In this document: one piece after another, positions 43,390 to 52,224 of the stretch | How the letters are laid out: each line of letters opens with the position of its first letter | Position numbering within the stretch: position 1 is the stretch's first letter | Assembly: GCF_000714715.1 (NCBI RefSeq) | Contig: NZ_JMFO01000014.1 | Location: 1 to 64,000 of the forward strand | DNA: 64,000 nt | Direction: 5' to 3' | DNA from: Candidatus Magnetobacterium casense | Lineage (GTDB): Bacteria; Nitrospirota; Thermodesulfovibrionia; Thermodesulfovibrionales; Magnetobacteriaceae | The notes under the pieces: model-generated | The model's input: only the letters and a program-made list of their open reading frames with translations | Told to the model about the DNA's origin: nothing | Database searches by the model: none | Made by a program: the position numbers and the translations under genes

Positions 43390-43460
43390 AAATATCACAT
43401 GCAAACTTTGTAATGTGAAGAAGATTTCTCTTGTTTTGTAAAAAAATATCTGATACAATA
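43390..43460 (+). repeat. Direct repeat of about 70 bases, copy 2
   Basis: Second copy of the sequence at 42370-42440. It follows directly on a family A element. Confidence 0.8.
43431..43459 (+). promoter_or_regulatory. Sigma-70-type promoter in direct repeat copy 2
   Basis: TTGTTT (43431-43436), 17 bases, TACAAT (43454-43459). A weak plus-strand frame (43474-43688, MAISCIPLEW..) follows. It has no clear ribosome site and may not be a gene; it could be the relic of whatever this promoter once served. Confidence 0.45.
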
Positions 43461-43717
43461 CAAATACGGGACATGGCTATAAGCTGTATACCATTGGAGT
43501 GGTTGAAATTTATTGAGGATTATAGAGACAGGAGGTTTTATAGTTCAAGGTTTTTAGGTATAGGGGGCAGCAGAGAAAAATCCTACCTTATAATGCGCCT
43601 AATATATGTATATACCTTGCCGCAATTTCTCCTTCATGCGGATGATATATACACCTGCTGCCCCTTTCCCTCCCTTCACCGGGAGTAACGGTTACCCCGT
43701 CCTTGTTCTTTGGCTTT

Positions 43718-44599
43718 TTATGGGATGACCTTGTTCAGCGGGTATTCCACGATACCGGTGGCGCCTATTTTTTTCAGTGACGGTACGAGCTGACGCACGA
43801 GGCGTTCCTCGATGACGACCTCAAGGGCAAGCCAATCCTTGTCGGTCAGCTCCGATATGGTTGGCGAGTGCAACGCTGGCAGTATTGCCTTGAGGTCGCC
43901 GAGGTTTTCCCTGGGGATGTTCATTTTCAGTCCGACGCGTTCCTCTGCGGCCAGGGCACCCTCAAGGAGCATCACCATGTTGCAAATCTTTTCCCGTTTC
44001 CAGGCGTTCTGCCATGCGCCCTTGTTGGCGATAAAGCGTGTGGTTGACACGAGGATCGTCTCCACGATGCGCAGGTTGTTTGCCCGCAGCGAAGAGCCTG
44101 TTTCGGTCAGTTCCACAATGGCATCGGCCAGTTGAGGGGGTTTGACCTCCGTTGCACCCCAGGAGAAATCGACCTCGGCCTCTATGCAGTTATCGGTGAG
44201 ATAGCGTTTGGTGAAACCTACCAGTTCCGTGGCAATGCGCTTACCCTGTAGGTCCTTTACGGCCCTGATCGGTGAATCGTTTGGTACCGCCACCACCCAC
44301 CGCACCGGACGAAGTCCCTCCTTGGCATAGTTGAGTTCGGTGACGATCTCCACGTTGGAGTTGTTTTCAAGTATCCAGTCGTAACCGGTCAGTCCGCAAT
44401 CAAGCACCCCGATCTCCACGTAGCGCGCCATCTCCTGCGCCCTGATCAGCATCCCTTCAATCTCCGGATCGTCTATCGAGGGATAGTACGAGCGCGAGGA
44501 CACCGATACGTGATAGCCCGCCTTACGAAATAGCTTAAAGGTTGACTCCTGGAGGCTGCCCTTGGGAAGCCCAAGTTTAAGCGTGTTGGTTTTTTCCAT
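43718..44599 (-). CDS. hisG: ATP phosphoribosyltransferase, long form
   Basis: 293 residues: catalytic part with ..[23 protein letters not shown].., ..[10 protein letters not shown].. and ..[25 protein letters not shown].., and a C-terminal regulatory domain (about 215-290) as in the long, hexameric HisG. It catalyses the first, feedback-inhibited step of histidine synthesis. No other his gene is near; it follows the signalling cluster by 52 bases on the same strand, so it may share transcripts with it. Confidence 0.97.
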   Translation of the reverse strand: MEKTNTLKLGLPKGSLQESTFKLFRKAGYHVSVSSRSYYPSIDDPEIEGMLIRAQEMARYVEIGVLDCGLTGYDWILENNSNVEIVTELNYAKEGLRPVRWVVAVPNDSPIRAVKDLQGKRIATELVGFTKRYLTDNCIEAEVDFSWGATEVKPPQLADAIVELTETGSSLRANNLRIVETILVSTTRFIANKGAWQNAWKREKICNMVMLLEGALAAEERVGLKMNIPRENLGDLKAILPALHSPTISELTDKDWLALEVVIEERLVRQLVPSLKKIGATGIVEYPLNKVIP

Positions 44600-44651
44600 G
44601 TCTCTTAGTTCCTTTGTCTTTATTTTGGATAGCTGCCCAAAATGCCATCAA

Positions 44652-46226
44652 TCAACTTGCAACAGCAGCTAGTTCAATTGTAAACATAGCACCATTGTCT
44701 ATGTTTTCAGCATAGAGTTTGCCGCCCATGTTTTTTTCTATGATCATCTTTGACATATACAGGCCAACCCCTGTGCCGTCAACATCCTTTGTTGTAAAGA
44801 ATGGCTCGAACAAGTGACTCAAAACGCCATCGGGTATTCCGCCTCCGTTGTCTTTAATGTGAATCTTGACCTTATCACCGTCACGAGCTACATCCAACTC
44901 TATCCTTCCGACCTCGCCCTTGTGCAGGACATCCTTTCTCCTTGCATACATAATAGCATCCCTGGCGTTGACCATAAGGTTTAAGATGACCTGTTTCAGC
45001 TCATTGGGATAGGCGTTGACGTTTACCATATCATACTCACAGCTCTTGTATGTGCTGCACGCAACGATCTCCATAATATGGCGGGGACACTGACAGACAT
45101 GTTTAATTTTGATTGACTGGGTCCTGAATTGGTCTCTTATTATGTTGACAAGCTCATAGATTATCAGATTTACATCAAAGACAACCTTTCTCTTGTTGGG
45201 TATAAAGAAGTTTCTGAAATCATCCACGGTGTGAGACATGAACTCGATCTGCTTCATGGCATCGGCGATGGTTTTGGTGAGGTACTCATCGCTAAGTCCC
45301 TCATGGTCATAGGCCTCCCTGATGTCCTGAACGATCAGACTGAGGGAATTGAGCGGTTGACGCCATTGGTGGGCGATGGCATGGATCATTTCACCCATGA
45401 CGGCCATCTTGGACTTCTGTACCAGCATGTGTTCGTGTATCCGGCGCTTTTCGACCTCTTCAGTCACGCGCTGTTCGAGGGTTCTGTTGAGTTTATATAT
45501 CTCATTCATTAGTTGTTTGGTCTCTGTGACGTCTCTGAGAGAGGCGATAAAGGCAGGGCTGGATTCCCATTCGGCCTCTACCATGCGCATGTCCACAGAT
45601 ATTGTCTCTCCGTTGCCGCGCAGGATATCGATCTCCGCCTTATCATTTTTCACTACCGGAAACCCCATAAGATGTCCGACAAGTTGACCTGTGCCCTTGT
45701 CAAACATGGCTTCGGCGGTAGGATTGGCAAAGATTACCCTGCCTTCCATGTCTATCACCAAGATGCCGTCTGCATTTTTGTTGAATACGTTATAAAAGTT
45801 GAATTCATGTGATGCCCTTATCTGTAAGAACAGCTTGTGGCGCTCTATAGCATATTGGATGGAGCGTATCAACAGCTTGTCTTTTGTATCCCACTTGACC
45901 AGGTAGTCCTGGGCGCCTTTCTGTACGGCACTTATGGCCAGGGCTTCATCTTCGGAGCCTGTCAGTACCACAATGGGGATGTGTGGCACAGTGGCGTGCA
46001 AGCTCAGAAACGTGTCAAGCCCCCTGCTGTCTGAGAGGTTGAGGTCTACCAGCAGGACGTCTATGCTGCCGTGTGGAAACTGCGACAGTGCCTCAGAGAG
46101 ACGGCTTACTGCGGTCACGGCAAAGGATATGTTACGTTGATTTGACAGTATCTCTTTGACGTATTCAACGTCAACCTCATCGTCTTCGACAAGCAATACA
46201 TTTATAATCTTTACTTCGTTGTTCAT
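44652..46226 (-). CDS. Receiver - PAS - histidine kinase next to kaiC
   Basis: 524 residues, soluble. Receiver 8-130 (EDD at 14-16, phospho-acceptor Asp61, ..YLVKWD.. Lys). PAS about 145-245 (..ILVIDMEGRVIFANPTAEAMF..). HisKA-type helices with IAHQWRQPLNSLSL (His) about 280-350, and HATPase with N-box LNLMVNARDAI, DNGGGIPDG and GTGVGLYMSK. An unusual insert before the N box (about 375-405) holds three Cys. The receiver is closely related to that of the KaiA-like protein (48129-49010), sharing ..RGLDTF or NGLDTF, GAQDYLVK and RYAIERH. Likely partner of the Kai proteins, 43 bases after kaiC. Confidence 0.93.
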   Translation of the reverse strand: MNNEVKIINVLLVEDDEVDVEYVKEILSNQRNISFAVTAVSRLSEALSQFPHGSIDVLLVDLNLSDSRGLDTFLSLHATVPHIPIVVLTGSEDEALAISAVQKGAQDYLVKWDTKDKLLIRSIQYAIERHKLFLQIRASHEFNFYNVFNKNADGILVIDMEGRVIFANPTAEAMFDKGTGQLVGHLMGFPVVKNDKAEIDILRGNGETISVDMRMVEAEWESSPAFIASLRDVTETKQLMNEIYKLNRTLEQRVTEEVEKRRIHEHMLVQKSKMAVMGEMIHAIAHQWRQPLNSLSLIVQDIREAYDHEGLSDEYLTKTIADAMKQIEFMSHTVDDFRNFFIPNKRKVVFDVNLIIYELVNIIRDQFRTQSIKIKHVCQCPRHIMEIVACSTYKSCEYDMVNVNAYPNELKQVILNLMVNARDAIMYARRKDVLHKGEVGRIELDVARDGDKVKIHIKDNGGGIPDGVLSHLFEPFFTTKDVDGTGVGLYMSKMIIEKNMGGKLYAENIDNGAMFTIELAAVAS

Positions 46227-46269
46227 GCTTAATAACCCTAAGAGTGATATTTTTTATTGTTGGTAGTGG

Positions 46270-47787
46270 CTAGTCATCCTTGAACAGTTGTTCAGTGCGT
46301 TGTATTTCGGCTGATGATATCTGTATCGGATTGCCTGTCAATATACCCACGACATTGCGAAATGGCTTACTTATGTGCATGCCACTGTGATCAATATTGA
46401 ATTCCCGGATTTCTTTGTCGTGCATGGAGCCACGCATCTTTAAGACCGTTATGCCGCGACGTGTCTCACCGTAGAGTTCTACGTACCTTAGCAGTATGAT
46501 CAGGTCCGTGATGGTAGAGATATGTGTCTCCGTTATGGACGTTCCACCCAGGAGTGTTGGTGTCGTTGATGTAAACAGCCCTGCCACCTCCTGGTGTTTG
46601 ATAAATGATGTGAGACTGATAACAAACTCCCTGAAACTCCTCAGCGATGAGACCCGCTCCAGGGCAGAGAGGCTGTCTACGGCAATACGATTAGGCTTGT
46701 ATTTATCAATGATCTTTTTCATCTGGATGAGGTGGTCTTCAAGTGAGGCGGTCTCCGGATATTCGCACACAACCTTGAGTTTGCCCTCTTTTTCCATCTG
46801 TTCGTAATCCACGCCCCAGCCTATGGCGTTTCTAAAGAGCTGCTCACGGCTCTCCTCAAAGGCAAAAATGAGGCATCTTTCGTCCTGGTGAGCGCCTCCT
46901 GCCATGAAGTGTGTCACCATCAGGGTCTTTCCTGTCCCAGTTGCACCTGAGACGAGGATTATGGAGTCACGGTAAAACCCCCCCGAACACATCTTATCCA
47001 GTTCGGGGCAACCGGAGGTAATCCGTATTGCCGAGGACTTTTGCTTTAACTCTATGGCAGACAGCGGGATGATGATCATGCCCTCACCTGAGATGATGGT
47101 AAAGGGGAACTCCCCCTTTTGGTGGCTAGTGCCCCGAAACTTCAGTATCTCAATGGTACGGCGGCGTTTTTCTTCATCCAGCATGTTTCTGAGTATGATG
47201 ACATTGTCGGCCACGAATTCTTCAACACCGAACCTGGCGATGTTGCCATGTTCCTCCGTGCGTTCTGCCGTTATTATGCTGGTGACGTTCATCTTTTTCA
47301 GCGCAAATGTGATCCGGAATATCTCGCGCCGCACGGTTGTCCTGTCTGAAAACTGGCTGAAAAATGCCCCCAGTGAGTCAAAAGAGACGCGCGTAGCCTT
47401 GATCCTGTTGATGGCGTACTCTACGCGTGCCAGCAGTGCCCCCATATCGTAGGCGCCGGCCTCTATGACCTCCGTCTCCGGGTGCATGGAGGCATCCACG
47501 AACAACCACTTCCCGTTGCGTTCGTAGTAGGGTATATCCCAGCCAAAGCCCTTCATGTTTTGTCGTATGTCATCGGGGGATTCCTCAAAGGTGACAAATA
47601 TGCCACTGCTGCCGTCGTTTAATATACCTTCTACAAGGAATTGACAAGCAAAGACTGTCTTGGCACTCCCTGCCGTACCCGATAACAGGGTTGTGCGATT
47701 TAAGGGAATGCCGCCATTGGATATCCAATCAAAACCGGGGATGCCGGTCTTTAGTTTTTCCACATCTGACGTATTAAAATCTGTCAC
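46270..47787 (-). CDS. kaiC: KaiC clock ATPase/kinase
   Basis: 505 residues, two RecA-like KaiC domains. CI: P-loop GTAGSAKT at 37-44, catalytic pair FEE at 67-69. CII: P-loop GATGTGKT at 281-288, EE at 311-312. The CII phosphorylation segment ..GGTSITETHISTITD.. keeps Thr419, Ser424 and Thr425, matching T426, S431 and T432 of the cyanobacterial protein, and ..MRGSMHDKEIREF.. follows as in true KaiC. The C-terminal tail (..GNPIQISSAEIQRTEQLFKDD) could be the A-loop and KaiA-binding end. KaiC is a hexameric autokinase/ATPase. kaiB ends 2 bases upstream. Confidence 0.95.
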   Translation of the reverse strand: MTDFNTSDVEKLKTGIPGFDWISNGGIPLNRTTLLSGTAGSAKTVFACQFLVEGILNDGSSGIFVTFEESPDDIRQNMKGFGWDIPYYERNGKWLFVDASMHPETEVIEAGAYDMGALLARVEYAINRIKATRVSFDSLGAFFSQFSDRTTVRREIFRITFALKKMNVTSIITAERTEEHGNIARFGVEEFVADNVIILRNMLDEEKRRRTIEILKFRGTSHQKGEFPFTIISGEGMIIIPLSAIELKQKSSAIRITSGCPELDKMCSGGFYRDSIILVSGATGTGKTLMVTHFMAGGAHQDERCLIFAFEESREQLFRNAIGWGVDYEQMEKEGKLKVVCEYPETASLEDHLIQMKKIIDKYKPNRIAVDSLSALERVSSLRSFREFVISLTSFIKHQEVAGLFTSTTPTLLGGTSITETHISTITDLIILLRYVELYGETRRGITVLKMRGSMHDKEIREFNIDHSGMHISKPFRNVVGILTGNPIQISSAEIQRTEQLFKDD

Positions 47788-47789
47788 GT

Positions 47790-48098
47790 CTATCTACCTC
47801 CATCAGCAGTTGAGGTTTTCATTTTTGTTTGAAGGTCGAGGCCGAGCAAGACCTTTTCGGTGTCCGACAGATCGCCTATTATACGCCTTATAGGCATTGG
47901 CAGTTCCTTGATCAAGGTTGGCGTGGCAAGTATCTTCTCATCCTCGGCCAACTGCGGACGTTCTAAGACGTCTATTATCAACATGTCATATTGCCCTTGT
48001 AATTCTCCTTCACAGATGTCTTTAAGATTAGCAATGGCACGTTCAGACCTGGGTGTCTTACCAGTTACGTACAGCTTTAAGACAAATTTGCCCATCAT
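47790..48098 (-). CDS. kaiB: Clock protein KaiB
   Basis: 102 residues, very like cyanobacterial KaiB: ..[21 protein letters not shown].., ..[22 protein letters not shown]-type block (here [19 protein letters not shown]), ..[20 protein letters not shown]... The GLDL end of the fold-switching half is kept. It should bind the CI ring of KaiC and compete for the output and KaiA-like proteins. It is placed 30 bases after the KaiA-like gene and 2 bases before kaiC. Confidence 0.97.
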   Translation of the reverse strand: MMGKFVLKLYVTGKTPRSERAIANLKDICEGELQGQYDMLIIDVLERPQLAEDEKILATPTLIKELPMPIRRIIGDLSDTEKVLLGLDLQTKMKTSTADGGR

Positions 48099-48128
48099 AA
48101 TCCTCCATTATATTCATACGCATTTGGT

Positions 48129-49010
48129 TTATCTTTGTTCATCCGACGACTTCCTGTACGTGACAAAATGATTGCGGTAGTAAGAGGCGAGGTCACCCAT
48201 TAGCTCCAGGAGTATCATGCGCCCCTCTTCTATGTACAGATTAGACTTGAAGAGGTTAATACCCTCTATTTTCTTCTTTATCGCCTCACTATGTATCTCC
48301 ACCACGTCACGCGGACCGGCCTTGAGATAACCCAACTGTTCAGCTATAGCCAGCAGTCCCTCGGAGACATTGTGATTCGTCTTGTAGATTCGGTGCTCTA
48401 TGGCAAATTCCAGTAGCTCGCAGTACCTGGATACCGTTTGTTGAAAAATCTGCCCAGCGCCTTCCCGTAACGATAGTTTCCCAAGCATTTGAGCCGTCAC
48501 GGATGCCGTTGGTGCTCCGGATAGGCGGGAGAGTGAAAGCATCTCCTGTTGGTTGTTTTGTTGCTGCCGCGTGGCGGCGAGTTCGGTCTGCAGGCGGTGT
48601 CTTTCTATGGCATATCGCATTGAGCGCACGAGCAGGTTACCGTCAAATCGACCCTTTACGAGATAGTCCTGGGCGCCCATGTACACGGCCTGCGAGGCAA
48701 ACTTGCCGTTGTCAACGCCGGAGAGTATCACTATCGGTACACCGGAAAAACGTGAATACACGGCTATAAATGTATCCAGACCGTTGCTGTCAGGCAGCGT
48801 AAGGTCAAGCAGAACAACGTCTGTATCACCCTTCGATAGTCGCTCCAAACCTTCAGAAAGTCTGCCGACTGTCTCAACTTCCAGCTTGAAATCGCTCTCC
48901 TCAAGAGATAGATACTCGTCTATAAGTTCGACATCTGTGTGGTCATCCTCTATTATTAATGCCCTTACAGGTATATTGACTTTGCCGCTTATCTCATTCT
49001 GTTGTTCCAT
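48129..49010 (-). CDS. Receiver domain fused to a KaiA-C-terminal-like helical domain
   Basis: 293 residues. An active-looking receiver at 15-135 (Asp pair 22-23, phospho-acceptor Asp69, Ser97, Lys119). A Gln-rich linker (about 140-180) joins it to an all-helical domain, 180-284. This domain contains ..SRYCELLEFAIEH.. and ..PRDVVEIHSEAIKKKIEG.. (VVEIH at 236-240) and ..RMILLELMGDLASYYRN... By eye it follows the C-terminal domain of KaiA (YREILLNYF.., VVEIHMEL.., L..LCEMYRR). The N-terminal domain of RsbU phosphatases has a similar fold and is the main alternative. It lies directly upstream of kaiB-kaiC, so it may be the KaiA counterpart, switched by phosphorylation. Confidence 0.75.
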   Translation of the reverse strand: MEQQNEISGKVNIPVRALIIEDDHTDVELIDEYLSLEESDFKLEVETVGRLSEGLERLSKGDTDVVLLDLTLPDSNGLDTFIAVYSRFSGVPIVILSGVDNGKFASQAVYMGAQDYLVKGRFDGNLLVRSMRYAIERHRLQTELAATRQQQNNQQEMLSLSRLSGAPTASVTAQMLGKLSLREGAGQIFQQTVSRYCELLEFAIEHRIYKTNHNVSEGLLAIAEQLGYLKAGPRDVVEIHSEAIKKKIEGINLFKSNLYIEEGRMILLELMGDLASYYRNHFVTYRKSSDEQR

Positions 49011-49053
49011 ATTTGGGTTGTGAGTTGTATCGTATATTTTTCTTAGAGTTTGT

Positions 49054-49491
49054 TCACTTGGGGGGCAGCTTTACAACCGTGAACCAAAAATCCTCTATCG
49101 TGTTTACTACCTTTACGAATTCTTCAAAGCCAACGGGCTTGGTTACATAAGAGTTTGCCCCGAGGTTGTATGAGCGCAGTATATCGGTTTCTGCGTCGGA
49201 GGTGGTGAGAATAATGACGGGGATTTTCTTTAATCCCTCATCGCTCTTTATCTCCCTGAGCACCTCTCTGCCGTCTTTTTTGGGCAGGTTCAAATCAAGC
49301 AGTATTAAGTCGGGCTGCAAGGCGGCGCCATAGGCCCCCTCTTTTCTCAGAAACGCCATAGCCTCCACTCCGTCCATAACGACACGAAGGTTGACATACA
49401 CCTTTGCCCCGAGCAACCCCTCACGCATCAGGTCTATATCTGCCGGGTCGTCCTCCACTAACAGGACTTCTATCTGTCTGCTGTCAGCCAT
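49054..49491 (-). CDS. Single-domain response regulator (Rcp1-type)
   Basis: 145 residues, receiver only. Acidic pair ED-D at 14-15, phospho-acceptor Asp66 in LLDLNLP, Thr96 or Thr97 and Lys118 (..[11 protein letters not shown]). The form with ..[32 protein letters not shown].. is the Rcp1 family that works with phytochrome-type and other PAS/GAF kinases. It starts the run response regulator, KaiA-like, kaiB, kaiC, kinase (gaps 43, 30, 2 and 43 bases), probably one operon. Confidence 0.93.
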   Translation of the reverse strand: MADSRQIEVLLVEDDPADIDLMREGLLGAKVYVNLRVVMDGVEAMAFLRKEGAYGAALQPDLILLDLNLPKKDGREVLREIKSDEGLKKIPVIILTTSDAETDILRSYNLGANSYVTKPVGFEEFVKVVNTIEDFWFTVVKLPPK

Positions 49492-49672
49492 AACGCTTCT
49501 ATTATACAGTGGACACTCAGAAATGTCAAAGGTAAAATAAATTGTTCATGGGTAATAGCATTTTTCATGAGGTCAAGCAACAAAGCAGCGGAGTCACCTT
49601 TTTCTTTATGTCTAATGAGATTGCTCTGCGGTAGCAGTTGAGTTTACGAACAGTAATATGCTATAGTAATAG

Positions 49673-49873
49673 ATGGACATTAAGAACGTTATAATAGGCT
49701 TTGGAAGTGTTATCGACATATTTCCGTCGTCATCTTTAAATATTCAACCTCTTGCACAGCTTGATAGTGATGACGATAATGATATCGCAATGGCATGGGC
49801 AGATACCGGTAACGCTATCAGATATGCTATGGGTATAGTTGATGCCGAGACAAAGCAAGTCGAAAAAACATAG
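49673..49873 (+). CDS. Small uncharacterised protein upstream of a DUF2335 gene
   Basis: 66 residues: MDIKNVIIGFGSVIDIFPSS then an acidic stretch and ..AWADTGNAIRYAMG... Small proteins with a G.GSV..I.P start and W...G.AIR.A are known to me from phage-like and mobile contexts ahead of similar genes, but no function is assigned. It overlaps the next gene by 35 bases. The pair is the only plus-strand insertion in a long minus-strand signalling run. Confidence 0.5.
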   Translation: MDIKNVIIGFGSVIDIFPSSSLNIQPLAQLDSDDDNDIAMAWADTGNAIRYAMGIVDAETKQVEKT

Positions 49874-50349
49874 CATCACCGATCTAAGCTCGCCTCTGCC
49901 TTCTGCACAGATGGATGACATGTCTGTTCAGTCTGACTCTCTATCAATAGCACAAGCTCGAATATCAAGGCACTCAGGCCCTCTTCCTGCACCTAAAACC
50001 TTGGAAGGATATGAGAGCATATTGCCTGGTTCCGCTGAGAGAATACTGGCTATGGCCGAAAACAATCTGAAGCATAAACATGAATGTGATAAAGAAAAAC
50101 TAAGACAAAATAATGATATCTTAAAACTACAAAACAACGTTATGATTAATGAAGTCAAAGACCGTAAATTAGGAAAAATAATAGCATTATTTCTGATTAT
50201 AATAGGGTTTATCACTAATTAATATTACGGCGTGGATTCATGCCAATGACGTAGCAATCGCAGTTGCTATTACCACTATTGGTAGTATTGCCTCGGCTTT
50301 TATCTATGGAGAGCGTATAAAAAACAAATCTCAGAAAAAAGAAGAATAG
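49839..50349 (+). pseudogene. DUF2335-type membrane protein, frameshifted near its end
   Basis: The first frame (49839-50222) gives ..SGPLPAPKTLEGYESILPGSAERILAMAENNLKHKHECD.., the DUF2335 hallmark, and a membrane helix ..LGKIIALFLIIIGFIT... It stops early. A +1 shift near 50217-50224 restores ..ITAWIHANDVAIAVAITTIGSIASAFIYGERIKNKSQKKEE, a second membrane helix and charged tail, to TAG at 50347-50349. So the gene carries a small insertion/deletion in the loop between two helices, or a base-calling error. Function unknown. Confidence 0.65.
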
Positions 50350-50352
50350 AGT

Positions 50353-52224
50353 TTAAGTACTGATGGTGAAGTAGAAGGCGCTGCCATTGCCATCGGCGGA
50401 CTCTACCCATATCTTGCCCCCGTGTCTTTGGACGATCTTTTTGCATATCGACAGCCCTATCCCCGTGCCATCGTACTTGTCTCTGCCGTGGAGACGTTGA
50501 AAGATGCCGAATATCTTTTCTTGGTACTGTTTGTCTATGCCAATGCCGTTGTCCTTTACGCAAATCAACGTCGTTGCAGTGTCAGGTGTACGTAGAATGT
50601 CATAGGCCTTGTCCTGAGTGCTGTCAATGATCATTGCCCCGATGTGTATCCGGGGTGGTTTCTCTGATCTGAACTTTATACTGTTGCCAATCAACTGTTG
50701 AAACAACTGGAGCAGTTGTGTCTCATCGCCTCTGACTACGCCCAGGTCATCCGAGGTGATGACGGTTCCGGTTTCTTCTATGGCGGCTTTGAGGTTCAGG
50801 ATAACCGTGTTAAGCAGATTGCCCAGATGTACATCCCTGAATTGCCTGCCCTGGCTGTCTATGCGCGATACGGTCAGGATGTCGGTTATCAACACCCGCA
50901 TCCTCTGGACGCTATGAAGGATGTAGTCAATGTATTTTGTGGCCGTGGGGTCCATCTGCCGGCCATACTTGTTTGATAATAGTTCGGCGTAATTTGTGGC
51001 CATCCGCAGGGGCTCCATGATGTCATGGGAGGCCACACTGGCAAACTGCTCAAGCTCGGCATTTGACCTGGCCAGTTCGTAAGAGCGCACCATAAGCTCA
51101 GATTCAACCCTCTTGCGCTCCGTGATGTCTCTGCCTATGGATATAAAATGTGTTATGACACCGGCCTCACTTGTCACCGGGGTGATGGTCTTGTCCTCAT
51201 AGTACAGAGCACCGTCTTTTTTCCTGTTTACGAAGGTGTCCCGAAAGACATTCCCTTTGAGTATTGTATCCCAGAGGTTTGCGTAGAATTCAACACCGTG
51301 TATGCCGGATTTTACTATTCTCAGATTCCTGCCAACAACCTCCTGCCTGCTGAAACCTGACGCGGCCTCAAAGGCTGGATTGACATATTGGACGATTCCC
51401 TGCTTGTCGGTTATCACGATCAGGTCTGCTGTTTGCTCTACGGCCTTTGACAGCTTGTTTAATTGCTCGCGGCTCTCCAGCAGATCAGCAAAGGCTAGCT
51501 TGTAGGGTTCCACCAGACCCACCTCCACGATTGCCTTGAATATAAGATAGGACGATATGAGCTTGAGATAATGGCCGGTGAGATTAAAAAAGTCATAGAC
51601 CCCAATGTATAACGTAAACACTAACTCGGCGGCAATTGCCAGCATAATGGAGGTCAGAATCAGCCTGTATGTCTCAGGGGCAAACAGCGTACTCTTTGCC
51701 CTTGCCAGGAGCGCCGAAATTATAAATGCCAGGGATATTACATACTCGCTGCCTCTTTTAAATTGCGTCAATCCTGCACCGTCAACGTAGCACACAGGGA
51801 AGATATTCCAGCTCAAGATGGATAGCAACACACACGCCGTTATACCCACATAGATGGCCACCAGGTAGTACCAGTTAACCCTCTTATCAATAACAAAGAA
51901 GGCCGCCAGGATGGATAACGCCTCCGTGTATCTGGCTGCGATCCAGAATTGCGTCGGAAGATTGGCCCCTTGGCCGGGAAATACACCAAGCCCCTTGTAG
52001 GCAATCATGTGCATCAGCTCTACTGTCCCGATAAAGAAGTAGGCAACTCCCAGAAAGATAAAAAAATTATTCTTCAACAGGTGTTTTAATTTCCAGGTAA
52101 AAACAAAGATGCAAAGAGACAAGATAACCCCAAACAACTCTATCAGACTATGAAACACCAGATAGTTATAAAGACTGATTATATACAGTCCGGCAAAGAT
52201 TGTTAATGCGAAGATAACGGGCAT
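50353..52224 (-). CDS. Membrane sensor histidine kinase (MASE3-like - PAS - HisKA - HATPase)
   Basis: 623 residues. The first about 245 contain seven hydrophobic segments with ..GVAYFFIGTVELMHMIAYKGLGVF.., which fits the MASE3 type of membrane sensor. PAS about 265-380 (..GIVQYVNPAFEAASGFSRQEVVGRN..). HisKA with SHDIMEPLR (phospho-His) near 405, and HATPase with DNGIGID, GTGIGLSICK. It overlaps the upstream kinase gene by 22 bases, so the two are coupled. The fused kinase core is of the phytochrome-type group. Confidence 0.93.
   Translation of the reverse strand: MPVIFALTIFAGLYIISLYNYLVFHSLIELFGVILSLCIFVFTWKLKHLLKNNFFIFLGVAYFFIGTVELMHMIAYKGLGVFPGQGANLPTQFWIAARYTEALSILAAFFVIDKRVNWYYLVAIYVGITACVLLSILSWNIFPVCYVDGAGLTQFKRGSEYVISLAFIISALLARAKSTLFAPETYRLILTSIMLAIAAELVFTLYIGVYDFFNLTGHYLKLISSYLIFKAIVEVGLVEPYKLAFADLLESREQLNKLSKAVEQTADLIVITDKQGIVQYVNPAFEAASGFSRQEVVGRNLRIVKSGIHGVEFYANLWDTILKGNVFRDTFVNRKKDGALYYEDKTITPVTSEAGVITHFISIGRDITERKRVESELMVRSYELARSNAELEQFASVASHDIMEPLRMATNYAELLSNKYGRQMDPTATKYIDYILHSVQRMRVLITDILTVSRIDSQGRQFRDVHLGNLLNTVILNLKAAIEETGTVITSDDLGVVRGDETQLLQLFQQLIGNSIKFRSEKPPRIHIGAMIIDSTQDKAYDILRTPDTATTLICVKDNGIGIDKQYQEKIFGIFQRLHGRDKYDGTGIGLSICKKIVQRHGGKIWVESADGNGSAFYFTIST

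Noticed and set aside
43474-43688. Plus-strand frame MAISCIPLEW..
   Set aside because: It follows a promoter-like repeat but has no clear ribosome site, unusual composition and no recognisable family; kept only as a comment.
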